Shown here: piece after piece, positions 1 through 7,734 of the stretch
Position numbering within the stretch: position 1 is the first letter of the stretch
Layout: each line of letters begins with the position of its first letter
Origin: Acinetobacter sp. YWS30-1
GTDB taxonomy: Bacteria > Pseudomonadota > Gammaproteobacteria > Pseudomonadales > Moraxellaceae
Direction of reading: 5' to 3'
Assembly (NCBI RefSeq): GCF_033558715.1
Contig: NZ_CP114606.1
Coordinates: 1,302,001-1,366,000, forward strand
Length of the DNA stretch: 64,000 nt
Position numbers and translations under genes: made by a program
The notes under the pieces: generated by a model
Told to the model about the DNA's origin: nothing
Seen by the model: only the letters and a program-made list of their open reading frames with translations
The model's database searches: none

Positions 1-1
1 A

Positions 2-367
2 ACTCAAAAAATCCTGAGTTTATGTACGAGTCGTGGTGCCGTACATGATTTCGAACTCTTCAAACGTAACTTGAATCAGATTCCTGCAGGTGCATTTATC
101 CTTGCGGATAAGGGTTATCAGGGAATTTATACAGTGTATCCAAATAGCTTGTTGCCATTAAAAGCAAAGAAGCGCTGTAAACTGGATTCCGAACTAAAAA
201 TCTATAATCAGGAAATCAATAAAAGAAGAATTGGAATTGAGCATGTATTTGGCAGTTTGAAAACCTTCAAAATTCTTGCTGAGCGATATCGCAATCGAGG
301 CAAAAGACTAGCATTAAGATTCAATCTAATTGCTGGAATTTATAACTTGGAGCTGAGTGAAAAATGA
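2..367 (+). CDS. IS5-family transposase, C-terminal part (runs off the left edge)
   Basis: The frame is open from base 2 to a stop at 365-367, so the gene starts before the window. The visible part is the C-terminal DDE region: an HDF motif, then an ADKGYQG block containing the second catalytic Asp, then the C-terminal RRIGIEHVFG block with the catalytic Glu, and a tail ending RFNLIAGIYN. These blocks match the second half of the transposase at 8564-9416, so both belong to the IS5 family, but the sequences differ enough to be different elements. Just after the stop, bases 366-384 read on the minus strand as TAGATTTCTTTCATAAGTCA, closely resembling the terminal repeat of the element at 8556-9502, so the element probably ends near 382-384. 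Whether it is intact cannot be judged here. Confidence 0.85.
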   Translation, partial: TQKILSLCTSRGAVHDFELFKRNLNQIPAGAFILADKGYQGIYTVYPNSLLPLKAKKRCKLDSELKIYNQEINKRRIGIEHVFGSLKTFKILAERYRNRGKRLALRFNLIAGIYNLELSEK

Positions 368-419
368 CTTATGAAAGAAATCTACACTAGAAATTGTATA
401 AAAAAGCCTCCTGTAGGAG

Positions 420-1810
420 TAATGCCAGTCAGTTAAGCAGACATTAGAAAAATGTAGTAAAAATGAGTGTATGCCAATACGCTCATTTTTTTATGACTTT
501 ATCTGAAAATTTAGATTGTACTCTTCAACATTCTCTACCTTCACTTAGCCATTTCAGTGAATTCATTGATTTAAATTGGATTGAAGAGAGCCTGCGTCAA
601 ACAGGTAAGGCTTCTATCAGGAGAAGAAAATTACCTGCCGAACATGTGGTATGGCTGGTGATTGGGCTTGCCCTGTTTCGAGATCAACCGATCGGGTATG
701 TGGTAGAGCAACTAAAACTTGTGTTTGGTACCACAGAATATTGCGTTCCCAGTGCAGCAGTACAAGCACGACAACGCTTAGGGCGAGAGCCCTTGAATGC
801 CTTGTTTTCTCTACTCAGCCAAGCCTGGTTTGAAGAATCCCAACAGCAATACTCAAACTTTCATGGCCTTAGTGTATGTGCTGTTGACGGGGTGGTTTGG
901 TCTATGCCTTATACAGATGAGAATTTTGCACACTTTGGCTCATCTAAGGGTAAAACTGCGGTAGCACCTTATCCGCAAGTGAGAGCAACCTGTCTGGTGA
1001 ATACCAACACCCATGAAATCATTGATGCCCAAATAGGTAGCATGGATCAAGGTGAACTTACACTGGCAAATCGATTATGTCCTCCATCGCATAGTATTAC
1101 TCTGTTTGATCGAGCCTATTTTTCTGCTGATTTTCTAATAGGATGGCAAACACGTGCAGAGGCAAGCCATTGGCTTATGCGCGCAAAAGATAATTTACGC
1201 TATGAGATCATTAAGCGTAATTCCCAGCATGACTTTCATATCAGGATGCCAATATCAGCAAGAGCCAAGAAGCTGAATTCAACATTAGGGGATTATTGGG
1301 AAGCGCGTTTGATTGAAGTTGAGCAGGCAGGAAAAATTAGACGCTATATCACTTCATTAATAGATTCAAAGATATATCCACTGCTAGCCTTAGCAAAGCT
1401 TTATGCTCAGCGCTGGGAAATAGAAATGTGTTACCGAGAAATCAAAAGTGATTTACAGGAAAGTAAGCATTTGAGGAGCAAGCAACCTGATTTAATTTAT
1501 CAAGAATTATGGGGTGTCTTCATTGCTTATAATATTCTAAGAAGACAAATGAAATATATGGCTCAACGTGCAAAAGTCAGTCCTTTGAGAATCAGCTTTC
1601 ATATTGCATCTATCGGCATCCTTAATATATTAAGATTCGACTCTTTAGACTCCGCAGGGAATTTACCCAAACATCTAGAAAGTTTACTGGAGAAATCTAG
1701 GAGGTATGTTTTGCCTGAGAGGAGGGTTAGAAGTTGCCCAAGAGTTGTGAAAGGTAAACCACTGAAATACCCAAGAAAATGCCAGTCAATTTCTTAACTG
1801 ACTGGCATTA
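420..1810 (+). mobile_element. IS4-family insertion sequence, copy 1 (1391 bp), inside a terminator hairpin
   Basis: The ends are 18-bp perfect inverted repeats TAATGCCAGTCAGTTAAG (420-437, and reversed at 1793-1810). The 11-bp target duplication TCCTGTAGGAG is at 409-419 and 1811-1821. Removing the element and one duplication rebuilds a palindromic intrinsic terminator with arms AAAAAAGCCTCC and GGAGGCTTTTTT and loop TGTA, so the insertion is inside the hairpin. The same 1391-bp element recurs at 34770-36160 and 54298-55688 with identical translated transposase, implying recent transposition. Its terminal sequence resembles that known for E. coli IS4. Confidence 0.97.
463..1797 (+). CDS. IS4-family DDE transposase (copy 1)
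   Basis: This is the transposase of the surrounding insertion sequence; it cuts and joins the element ends. The DDE triad can be read as D142 (AVDGVVW), D216 (LFDRAYFS) and E321, the last inside the IS4 signature Y-x2-R-x3-E-x6-K (YAQRWEIEMCYREIK, residues 314-328). The N-terminal RKLPAEHVVWLVIGLALFR and APSAVxQARQRLG-like block (here PSAAVQARQRLG) are typical of the IS4 subgroup. The length, 444 residues, is normal. The first ATG (463) lies in the arm of a hairpin (463-486) followed by six T residues; a second ATG at 493 directly follows that hairpin and may be the true start (434 aa). The stop lies inside the right-end hairpin. All three copies encode the same protein. Confidence 0.95.
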   Translation: MSVCQYAHFFMTLSENLDCTLQHSLPSLSHFSEFIDLNWIEESLRQTGKASIRRRKLPAEHVVWLVIGLALFRDQPIGYVVEQLKLVFGTTEYCVPSAAVQARQRLGREPLNALFSLLSQAWFEESQQQYSNFHGLSVCAVDGVVWSMPYTDENFAHFGSSKGKTAVAPYPQVRATCLVNTNTHEIIDAQIGSMDQGELTLANRLCPPSHSITLFDRAYFSADFLIGWQTRAEASHWLMRAKDNLRYEIIKRNSQHDFHIRMPISARAKKLNSTLGDYWEARLIEVEQAGKIRRYITSLIDSKIYPLLALAKLYAQRWEIEMCYREIKSDLQESKHLRSKQPDLIYQELWGVFIAYNILRRQMKYMAQRAKVSPLRISFHIASIGILNILRFDSLDSAGNLPKHLESLLEKSRRYVLPERRVRSCPRVVKGKPLKYPRKCQSIS

Positions 1811-1821
1811 TCCTGTAGGAG

Positions 1822-2743
1822 GCTTTTTTATACTTGATTTTTTTGTCAATTAAATATCTATGAAGGACATTGCATAAATTACAAACAAAATAAAAAATTA
1901 ACTTCAAAAAAAGACTTTATTGAAGAAAAGGATCCTTCTTGATTAGCTTAATTTCTAGGTGAGTTAAAATTGCAATTAGAGCAATCAGTCCTGAAATTTC
2001 CAAGAAGAAAATATCTTTAAAAACTATTGATAACCCTAAACAAATTATGCAGGAAAGTACCCAAAAATTAAAACTTACTAAAAAAAACAATCTAGACATG
2101 AACTCAATCACAATATTGCAAATTATGTTGAGAAAAATAGCAGAATTATTAATTAATTGATAACTTATTTTAAACGGAAAATATACATATTTAATACAAA
2201 TTGATCTGTTTTTTTTATCAATAGAGCTATTGCTCTTAAATTTACTGGAAACTTGAATCATGAAGAACCTTAACCACATTAAACTTTATAACGATTTACT
2301 TCCTAAGTTGGATGTATAAATATTTATTTGATTTTAATAATATTTTTTATGTTTTTTTAACTATATATGTTAATATTAATTTAAAGTATTAAAGTTTTTT
2401 GGTTATATTTTGATCTTGTAAAAATTTTGAAAGTCGTGGGAGGTTATTGAACTCAACAACAATGTGAAAGGCTCTAAAGATCAACCACTGTAGCTATACT
2501 GGAGAATCAAAATATAAATTTATCTATTTTAATTTTTTACTTTTCCCTTAAAAAGTATAATTTTGGTTTAAAAAACCATTAATTTCAATGTAAACAAGTT
2601 TTCCATCATGTTAGGTTTTTTAAATTAATAAAAATATAATTTGTACTTTTGACATACTTATAATTACTGGTGGTGAATGAGTATTAGTAACTCCCTAAGA
2701 ATAATCCTTTAATCCCATCATTTTTCTTTCAAAATCCCATCAT
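1822..2743. other. AT-rich intergenic stretch with little coding signal
   Basis: About 900 bp of very AT-rich DNA between IS copy 1 and the integrase remnant. Apart from one doubtful small reverse-strand ORF (1917-2099), I see no convincing gene, RNA or repeat. Its composition differs from the neighbouring housekeeping genes and fits the residue of an acquired element. Confidence 0.5.
1917..2099 (-). CDS. possible small two-helix membrane protein (hypothetical)
   Basis: I do not recognise this ORF. From the internal Met at 2099 it would encode about 60 residues with two hydrophobic stretches (roughly residues 1-22 and 27-47) and a short charged tail ending KKDPFLQ. The frame stays open upstream to 2279, but that extension is low-complexity and AT-driven, and no good ribosome-binding site is visible. 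It lies in AT-rich accessory DNA, so it may be spurious or an element remnant. Confidence 0.25.
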   Translation of the reverse strand: MSRLFFLVSFNFWVLSCIICLGLSIVFKDIFFLEISGLIALIAILTHLEIKLIKKDPFLQ

Positions 2744-3091
2744 TTAGAAGTACTCATAGGTTAAGGAATAGATATCCTTGTTAGAAATATCTAAACTAGC
2801 GATATGCTGTAGTGCTCCTGTTTTTGTCCTAGCAAAACTGTCCGCTTCATCCAAATACTGAAATATGAGTTCTCTAAGGGTTTTGTGCTTAAGTTGCATC
2901 TCAGGGTTCAATATTTTTTCAGGGTGCAATTCAATCTCGGCTTCCGTGCGTTTGATTCATTCCTCAGCCAATGATTTTTTGCTGAACGTTTTGGATTGCT
3001 TAAATTCAGGGTAGCCTTGACGTTATATACGGATCTGAGCTCTATACCGAGTTGTACCGTCTTTTGTTTGTCGCTTAGTGACCATGCCCAT
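2744..3091 (-). pseudogene. phage-type tyrosine integrase, N-terminal remnant with two in-frame stops
   Basis: Read on the minus strand from an ATG at 3089-3091, the frame begins MGMVTKRQTKDGTTRYRAQI, passes a TAA after RIRI-like residues (about 3023), continues RQGYPEFKQSKTFSKKSLAEE, hits a TGA where a Trp is expected, and then continues IKRTEAEIELHPEKILNPEM and a helical SAM-like stretch (KTLRELIFQYLDEADSFARTK) to a stop at 2744. This order (beta-sheet arm-binding domain, then core-binding domain) is that of the N-terminus of phage and island tyrosine integrases. The catalytic domain is absent. The remnant diverges from dusB, whose start is 88 bp away, so it probably belonged to an element integrated at the 5' end of dusB. 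The family assignment rests on pattern recognition, not a search. Confidence 0.75.
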
Positions 3092-3093
3092 GA

Positions 3094-3124
3094 ATTTGCA
3101 CCATAAAAATGTAGTGGTGCAAAT
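3094..3124. repeat. 10-bp inverted repeat between integrase remnant and dusB
   Basis: Perfect arms ATTTGCACCA (3094-3103) and TGGTGCAAAT (3115-3124) are separated by 11 bp. The repeat lies directly before the integrase remnant start and 54 bp upstream of dusB. It could be an attachment-site core, an excisionase or regulator operator, or a hairpin in the integrase leader; the sequence does not decide. Confidence 0.6.
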
Positions 3125-3178
3125 AGGTTGCAAATAAAGAGCGTTAAAAGTCAATACGGAGCGACTAAACGAAGTTAA

Positions 3179-4240
3179 ATGAGGTTAAAGATTTTGAGTA
3201 AAAATAATGTAATTTCAGAATTGTTTGATAGGTCAATAGATAAGAAACTTTGGGTCGCTCCCATGGCAGGTGTCACCGATCGTCCATTTAGAACCTTATG
3301 CAAGTACTTCGGTGCGGGTCATGCGGTCAGTGAAATGATGACTTCTGACAAGACCTTGCGCATGAGCAAAAAGAGCTTATATCGGGCGAATTTTGATGGT
3401 GAGCTGGCACCAATCTCAGCGCAGATAGCTGGTTCTGATCCGCATGACTTAGCTGAGGCAGCACGCTATCAGGTCGCAAATGGGGCACAAATTGTTGATA
3501 TCAATATGGGATGTCCAGCAAAGAAAGTCTGTAATAAGCTGGCCGGTTCTGCCTTGTTAAAGGATGAAGATCTGGTTGCACGTATTTTAGATGCAGTTGT
3601 TGCTGCAGTTGATGTTCCTGTTACTTTAAAAACCCGTTTGGGCTATCTCAACGGTCATGAAAATATTCTGCGAGTTGCAAAACGTGCTGAAGACGCGGGG
3701 ATTGCAGCGCTGGCATTACATGGTCGTACTCGTGAAGATATGTACCTCAATACGGCACGGTACTCCTTAATCAAGGAAGTGAAAAGAATACTGAATATTC
3801 CCGTGATTGCGAACGGAGATATTGATAGCCCTGAGAAAGCCAAATATGTACTGGACTATACAGGTGCAGATGCCATTATGATCGGCCGTGCTGCACAAGG
3901 CCGTCCCTGGATTTTTCGTGAAATTGCACATTATTTAGAAACTGGAGAGCATCTTGCTGCGCCAAGTATTGCTGAAGTGAAAGATGTGTTATTAGGACAT
4001 CTATCTGAGCTTTATGAATTTTATGGTGAATATTCAGGTTGCCGTATTTCGCGTAAGCATATTGCCTGGTATACTAAAGGACTACGTTCGAGTAATGAAT
4101 TCCGTCAAAATATGTATCAAGTAGAAAACACTGCCGATCAATATAAAGTGGTGGAAAACTATTTTAATGGATTACTGGAACATGGACATATCATGAGCGA
4201 TGTACAAATAGATCAGGTAAATCTGTTAGAAACTAAATAA
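3179..4240 (+). CDS. dusB: tRNA-dihydrouridine synthase B
   Basis: This FMN/NADPH enzyme reduces uridines in the tRNA D-loop. The VAPMAGVTDRPFR block (residues 26-38), the catalytic-Cys motif NMGCPAKKV (Cys112), LKTRLGY, LHGRTRE and the FMN-phosphate loop IMIGRAAQGRPW place it in the DusB/NifR3 branch rather than DusA. Length is 353 aa. The first 24 residues do not show the usual RIG-type start of DusB; the conserved part begins at LWVAPM. Together with an integrase remnant directly upstream, this suggests the 5' end may have been replaced by element-derived sequence. The Shine-Dalgarno site is weak (GAAG before ATG). There is no fis gene downstream; a strong terminator follows. Confidence 0.93.
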   Translation: MRLKILSKNNVISELFDRSIDKKLWVAPMAGVTDRPFRTLCKYFGAGHAVSEMMTSDKTLRMSKKSLYRANFDGELAPISAQIAGSDPHDLAEAARYQVANGAQIVDINMGCPAKKVCNKLAGSALLKDEDLVARILDAVVAAVDVPVTLKTRLGYLNGHENILRVAKRAEDAGIAALALHGRTREDMYLNTARYSLIKEVKRILNIPVIANGDIDSPEKAKYVLDYTGADAIMIGRAAQGRPWIFREIAHYLETGEHLAAPSIAEVKDVLLGHLSELYEFYGEYSGCRISRKHIAWYTKGLRSSNEFRQNMYQVENTADQYKVVENYFNGLLEHGHIMSDVQIDQVNLLETK

Positions 4241-4264
4241 AAAGATAGATTTCCTACTTATTTC

Positions 4265-4297
4265 AAAAGGTACTGTAGTAAATACAGTACCTTTTTT
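4265..4297 (+). terminator. intrinsic terminator after dusB
   Basis: Perfect 13-bp arms AAAAGGTACTGTA (4265-4277) and TACAGTACCTTTT (4283-4295), followed by more T residues. Confidence 0.9.
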
Positions 4298-4485
4298 ATC
4301 TTATAGCTAAAATTTTATATGCTTCCGTTACATTAAAGACTGTAGTGAACATAGCCGCATATTAAGTTCACTGAAACTGGACAGGATATGGACATTGTTT
4401 ACGTGAAATTGCTCTAAGCTGAATTTCTAGCATGGCAAGATGTTTATTCAATCTTGTTCATTCTCATGATCAAGGGAGATCTATA

Positions 4486-5163
4486 ATGACAAATACCAAT
4501 CGTCCAGTTACAGACTTTGGCAATAAAACCTCGACTGAATTACCAGAGGAACGTAGTGACGCATTAAATCAAGATGCAACAGATGCCAGTGCTCGACCAG
4601 ATTTGAATTCACCTCAAAAAGATAATCCTCGTGTGCCAGATATGAATGAAGGTGAGGATAATGTACTTGCTACCAGTGCAGGTACTTTAGGCGGGGCAGC
4701 AGTTGGAGCGACTGCCGGTCTGGTAGGTGGTCCTCCAGGGGCAGTAGTAGGCGGTATCATTGGCGGTGTTGTAGGCGGTATTGCAGGGAATGATATTGCT
4801 TCACCTGATCATCCGAAACAAACGGATAACTATGAGCATCCAGAAAATCATCCAGAGGCAGATAATTATCAGCATCCGGACACGATTAAGCAGGAAGATG
4901 ATTACTGGAGAAATGAGCATACCAACCGTCCGTATTATACCGAATCACGTACTACTTACAGCGACCTAGACTATGATCGTGACTATCGTGGTGCTTATCG
5001 AGTGGGTTATGAAAACCGTCCACTATATGACCGTCAGACTGACTTCGAACATGCCGAACCTGAATTACGAACCAAATGGGAACAGGTAAAAGGTGAATCC
5101 CGTTTGAATTGGGAAGAAGCAAAATTTGCGATCAAAGATGCTTGGCATCGTATGACTCGTTAA
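4486..5163 (+). CDS. glycine-zipper domain protein, hypothetical
   Basis: I cannot assign a function. The start at 4486 is chosen because AAGGGAG lies just upstream; the frame is open 18 codons further but without a binding site. The 225-residue product has a polar, acidic N-terminus (residues 1-60), a Gly/Ala-rich hydrophobic stretch with repeated GGxxG and GxxxG spacing (about residues 65-105) typical of glycine zippers, and a long hydrophilic C-terminal part rich in Tyr, Asp and His with an EHPENHPEADNYQHP near-repeat. No signal peptide is visible, so the zipper may insert in or associate with membrane. It is monocistronic, bounded by terminators on both sides. Confidence 0.7.
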   Translation: MTNTNRPVTDFGNKTSTELPEERSDALNQDATDASARPDLNSPQKDNPRVPDMNEGEDNVLATSAGTLGGAAVGATAGLVGGPPGAVVGGIIGGVVGGIAGNDIASPDHPKQTDNYEHPENHPEADNYQHPDTIKQEDDYWRNEHTNRPYYTESRTTYSDLDYDRDYRGAYRVGYENRPLYDRQTDFEHAEPELRTKWEQVKGESRLNWEEAKFAIKDAWHRMTR

Positions 5164-5177
5164 AGAATCGATATAAA

Positions 5178-5202
5178 AAACCTCTCCGTGGAGAGGTTTT
5201 TT
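5178..5202 (+). terminator. intrinsic terminator, probably bidirectional
   Basis: Arms CCTCTCC and GGAGAGG (5181-5196 with loop GT) sit between an A run and a T run. It serves the convergent genes on both sides. Confidence 0.9.
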
Positions 5203-5222
5203 ATTTTAAAAATAAATTTTTT

Positions 5223-6266
5223 TTATTTCTGTTTCATTTCCAGCACTAACTGATTAATTAAATCAGAAGCTTCCATCTCACGAATTTGCGCCACATTCGA
5301 ACCAGCCCAAAACGCGCCATAACCCTGATCACCATGTTTGGACGCTGCTGCATGTAACTGCTTGGCCAGATCATAAGTATATGGATAGGCAGGTACATCC
5401 AGACGATCAGGAGTGTCGATGTCTATATGCCAGTGATTAATGATGCCACGCGCTGGACGGCCGGAAATGCTGGCACTAACTTGAGTCAGCGGCTTGGACA
5501 GTAGCGCTTTACGATAGGCGTCATTGGCATTGGAAGATTTACACTGAACAAATGCCGTGCCTAATTGTACTGCTTCAGCGCCGAAGTCCATCATCTGACG
5601 TGCTTGTTCACCATTCATGATTCCGCCTGCAGCAACCACTGGCAATGAAAAATGCTGTTTTATTAACTTGACCAGATTAGAGGTTTTGACTGAGGCATCA
5701 AACTTGGTGCTAAAGATACCCCGGTGACCTCCAGCCTCAATACCTTGAGCAATGATGATATCAATCCCTGCCTCTTGAATGGCTTTCGCCTCAGCAAAAT
5801 TGGTGGCAGATACCATCGTCAGAATACCGGCATCTTTTAGAGCCTGAATCTGGTGCGGAAGAGGAATACCAAAATGAAAGCTGACCGCACATGGTCTGGT
5901 TTCAAGAACCAGATTCAAGAAATCATCATTGTCTTTAAAACTTGGGTAAATACAGTGTAATTGAGTGGGTGGATTAATTCCGTATTCAGCAAATTTATCT
6001 TTAAACTGGTTAATCCAGGCTTGGGCTACGTTTTCATCAAGAGGCTGACTGTCATGACAGAAAAAGTTAACCTGAAACGGACAATCTGTAAGTTCCTGAG
6101 TTTTTAAAATCTGCTGGCGCGCAGACTCTACGCTGCTGGCTCCCAAGCCCAGCGAACCCAGACCACCTTGATTTGAAACTTCCGCTGCCAGTTCAGGTGT
6201 CGAAACGCCTGCCATAGGGGCCAAAAAAATAGGATGTTTTATTCCGAGTTTTTCTAATAAAGACAT
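5223..6266 (-). CDS. nitronate monooxygenase-like NAD(P)H-dependent flavin oxidoreductase
   Basis: A TIM-barrel FMN enzyme of the 2-nitropropane dioxygenase/nitronate monooxygenase family, cytoplasmic; family members oxidise alkyl nitronates, but the substrate here is unknown. Visible motifs are FLAPMAGVSTPELAAEVSN near the N-terminus, the GIEAGGHRG phosphate-binding motif (about residues 177-185) and VVAAGGIMNGEQARQMM, followed by AEAVQLGTAF. The start at 6266 (347 aa) is preferred over one 18 codons upstream because AGGGAGC lies 8 nt before this ATG. The gene is divergent from the radical-SAM gene at 6475. Confidence 0.88.
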   Translation of the reverse strand: MSLLEKLGIKHPIFLAPMAGVSTPELAAEVSNQGGLGSLGLGASSVESARQQILKTQELTDCPFQVNFFCHDSQPLDENVAQAWINQFKDKFAEYGINPPTQLHCIYPSFKDNDDFLNLVLETRPCAVSFHFGIPLPHQIQALKDAGILTMVSATNFAEAKAIQEAGIDIIIAQGIEAGGHRGIFSTKFDASVKTSNLVKLIKQHFSLPVVAAGGIMNGEQARQMMDFGAEAVQLGTAFVQCKSSNANDAYRKALLSKPLTQVSASISGRPARGIINHWHIDIDTPDRLDVPAYPYTYDLAKQLHAAASKHGDQGYGAFWAGSNVAQIREMEASDLINQLVLEMKQK

Positions 6267-6474
6267 AGATTTGCTCCCTGTTACTCTATCTACTTTGCCT
6301 ATAGCCGCAGAATTAAGCAAATCATATTGGTTATTTTATTTTGAAATAATGCTGTATGGATAACGGTTCAATTACATTTCTTACGACATGAGATGTCGCT
6401 ATAAAGACAGGAAAGCTATAGTGCATAACGGGGAAAATTTATAATAGGTTTTTAGCCAACAACTTGCTGAAATC

Positions 6475-7734
6475 ATGTCTGATCGTATCCGAGAAAAACT
6501 ACAAATTTTAGCTGATGCTGCCAAATATGATGTGTCCTGTTCATCGAGTGGCAGTAACCGTAAAAATAAAGACAAAGGCTTGGGCAATACCGGAAATGGA
6601 ATCTGTCATAGCTATACCGAAGATGGTCGCTGTGTCTCATTACTGAAAATACTGTTTTCAAATGTCTGCATTTTTGACTGTGCCTATTGTGTCTCTCGTC
6701 GTTCCAATGACGTAAAACGTGCTGCATTTACCGTGCAGGAAGTGGTCGATCTGACCATGAATTTTTATCGCCGTAATTATATTGAAGGGCTGTTTTTAAG
6801 TTCGGGAATTTTTAAATCAGCAGATTACACCATGGAGCGGATGTTGCAGGTGGTGAAAAAGCTGCGTCTTGAAGAAAATTTTAATGGTTATATTCATCTC
6901 AAAACCATTCCCGGAGCATCGCAGGAGATCATTACTGAAGCGGGTTTATATGTCGACCGGATGAGTATCAACCTGGAAATGCCAACCGAAGCAGGCTTGC
7001 AAAAGTTTGCTCCAGAGAAAACCCATACAGAAGTGCAAAAAGATCTGGGAATTGTACGGGATCGCTTAATCCAGTTGAAAGATGAACGTAAGATCATCAA
7101 ATCCGTTCCCAAATTTGTTCCCGCAGGACAGACCACGCAAATGGTGGTCGGTGCGCATAGTGAAACGGACAAAGATATTATTTTGATGGCTGATCGGCAC
7201 TACAAGGAATTTAAGCTGAAACGCGTGTATTTTTCTGGCTATATTCCGATTAATCCCGAAGAAAAAGCCTTACCTGCAATCGGCTCAGCGCCACCCTTAT
7301 TAAGAGAAAATCGTCTATATCAGTCTGACTGGCTGATGCGCTTTTATGGTTTTGAAGCAGATGAAATTGTGGATGACCAGCATCCAAATCTGGATCTGGA
7401 TATTGATCCAAAACTGAGCTGGGCTTTACGCCATCCGGAGGCCTTCCCGGTTGATATTAACCGAGCCGACTACAAGATAATATTACGCGTGCCTGGCATT
7501 GGAGTACGTTCTGCCAAAAAGATTGTACAGGCACGCCGTTTTGGTCAGATTCATATCGATCAACTAAAACGGATGGGCGTGGCGTATAACCGGGCGCAGC
7601 ATTTTATTCGCTGTGCAGATACACCGAAATTTAAAAAGGAGCAGCAATCCCAGCAGATTCGCCAGCAGATTTTACAAGCGGGTCAGTCCAAATATCAGCA
7701 GCAACTGTCACCTCAACTGGGATTTGGTTTCTGA
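6475..7734 (+). CDS. radical-SAM protein with helix-hairpin-helix, putative DNA modification or repair
   Basis: A radical-SAM enzyme with the canonical 4Fe-4S motif C65-x3-C69-x2-C72 (CIFDCAYC). The C-terminal region (about residues 325-365) contains RVPGIGVRSAKKIV, a helix-hairpin-helix of the kind that grips DNA. The family is the one annotated as putative DNA modification/repair radical SAM protein, usually found next to or fused with a uracil-DNA-glycosylase-linked partner; no activity has been firmly shown as far as I know. Length is 419 aa. The stop overlaps the start of the next gene (TGATG), indicating translational coupling. The extra cysteines at residues 22, 44 and 53 might serve an auxiliary cluster, but that is speculation. 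Confidence 0.9.
   Translation: MSDRIREKLQILADAAKYDVSCSSSGSNRKNKDKGLGNTGNGICHSYTEDGRCVSLLKILFSNVCIFDCAYCVSRRSNDVKRAAFTVQEVVDLTMNFYRRNYIEGLFLSSGIFKSADYTMERMLQVVKKLRLEENFNGYIHLKTIPGASQEIITEAGLYVDRMSINLEMPTEAGLQKFAPEKTHTEVQKDLGIVRDRLIQLKDERKIIKSVPKFVPAGQTTQMVVGAHSETDKDIILMADRHYKEFKLKRVYFSGYIPINPEEKALPAIGSAPPLLRENRLYQSDWLMRFYGFEADEIVDDQHPNLDLDIDPKLSWALRHPEAFPVDINRADYKIILRVPGIGVRSAKKIVQARRFGQIHIDQLKRMGVAYNRAQHFIRCADTPKFKKEQQSQQIRQQILQAGQSKYQQQLSPQLGFGF

Noticed and set aside
651..833. Short ORF inside the transposase in another frame (also in copies 2 and 3)
   Set aside because: Shadow of the transposase gene without its own start signals.
2401..2530. Possible small RNA or CRISPR-like repeats in the AT-rich region
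   Set aside because: No regular repeat spacing, promoter or terminator could be recognised; no CRISPR array was seen anywhere in the window.
4432..4485. Upstream start for the glycine-zipper protein
   Set aside because: No ribosome-binding site; AAGGGAG directly precedes the ATG at 4486.
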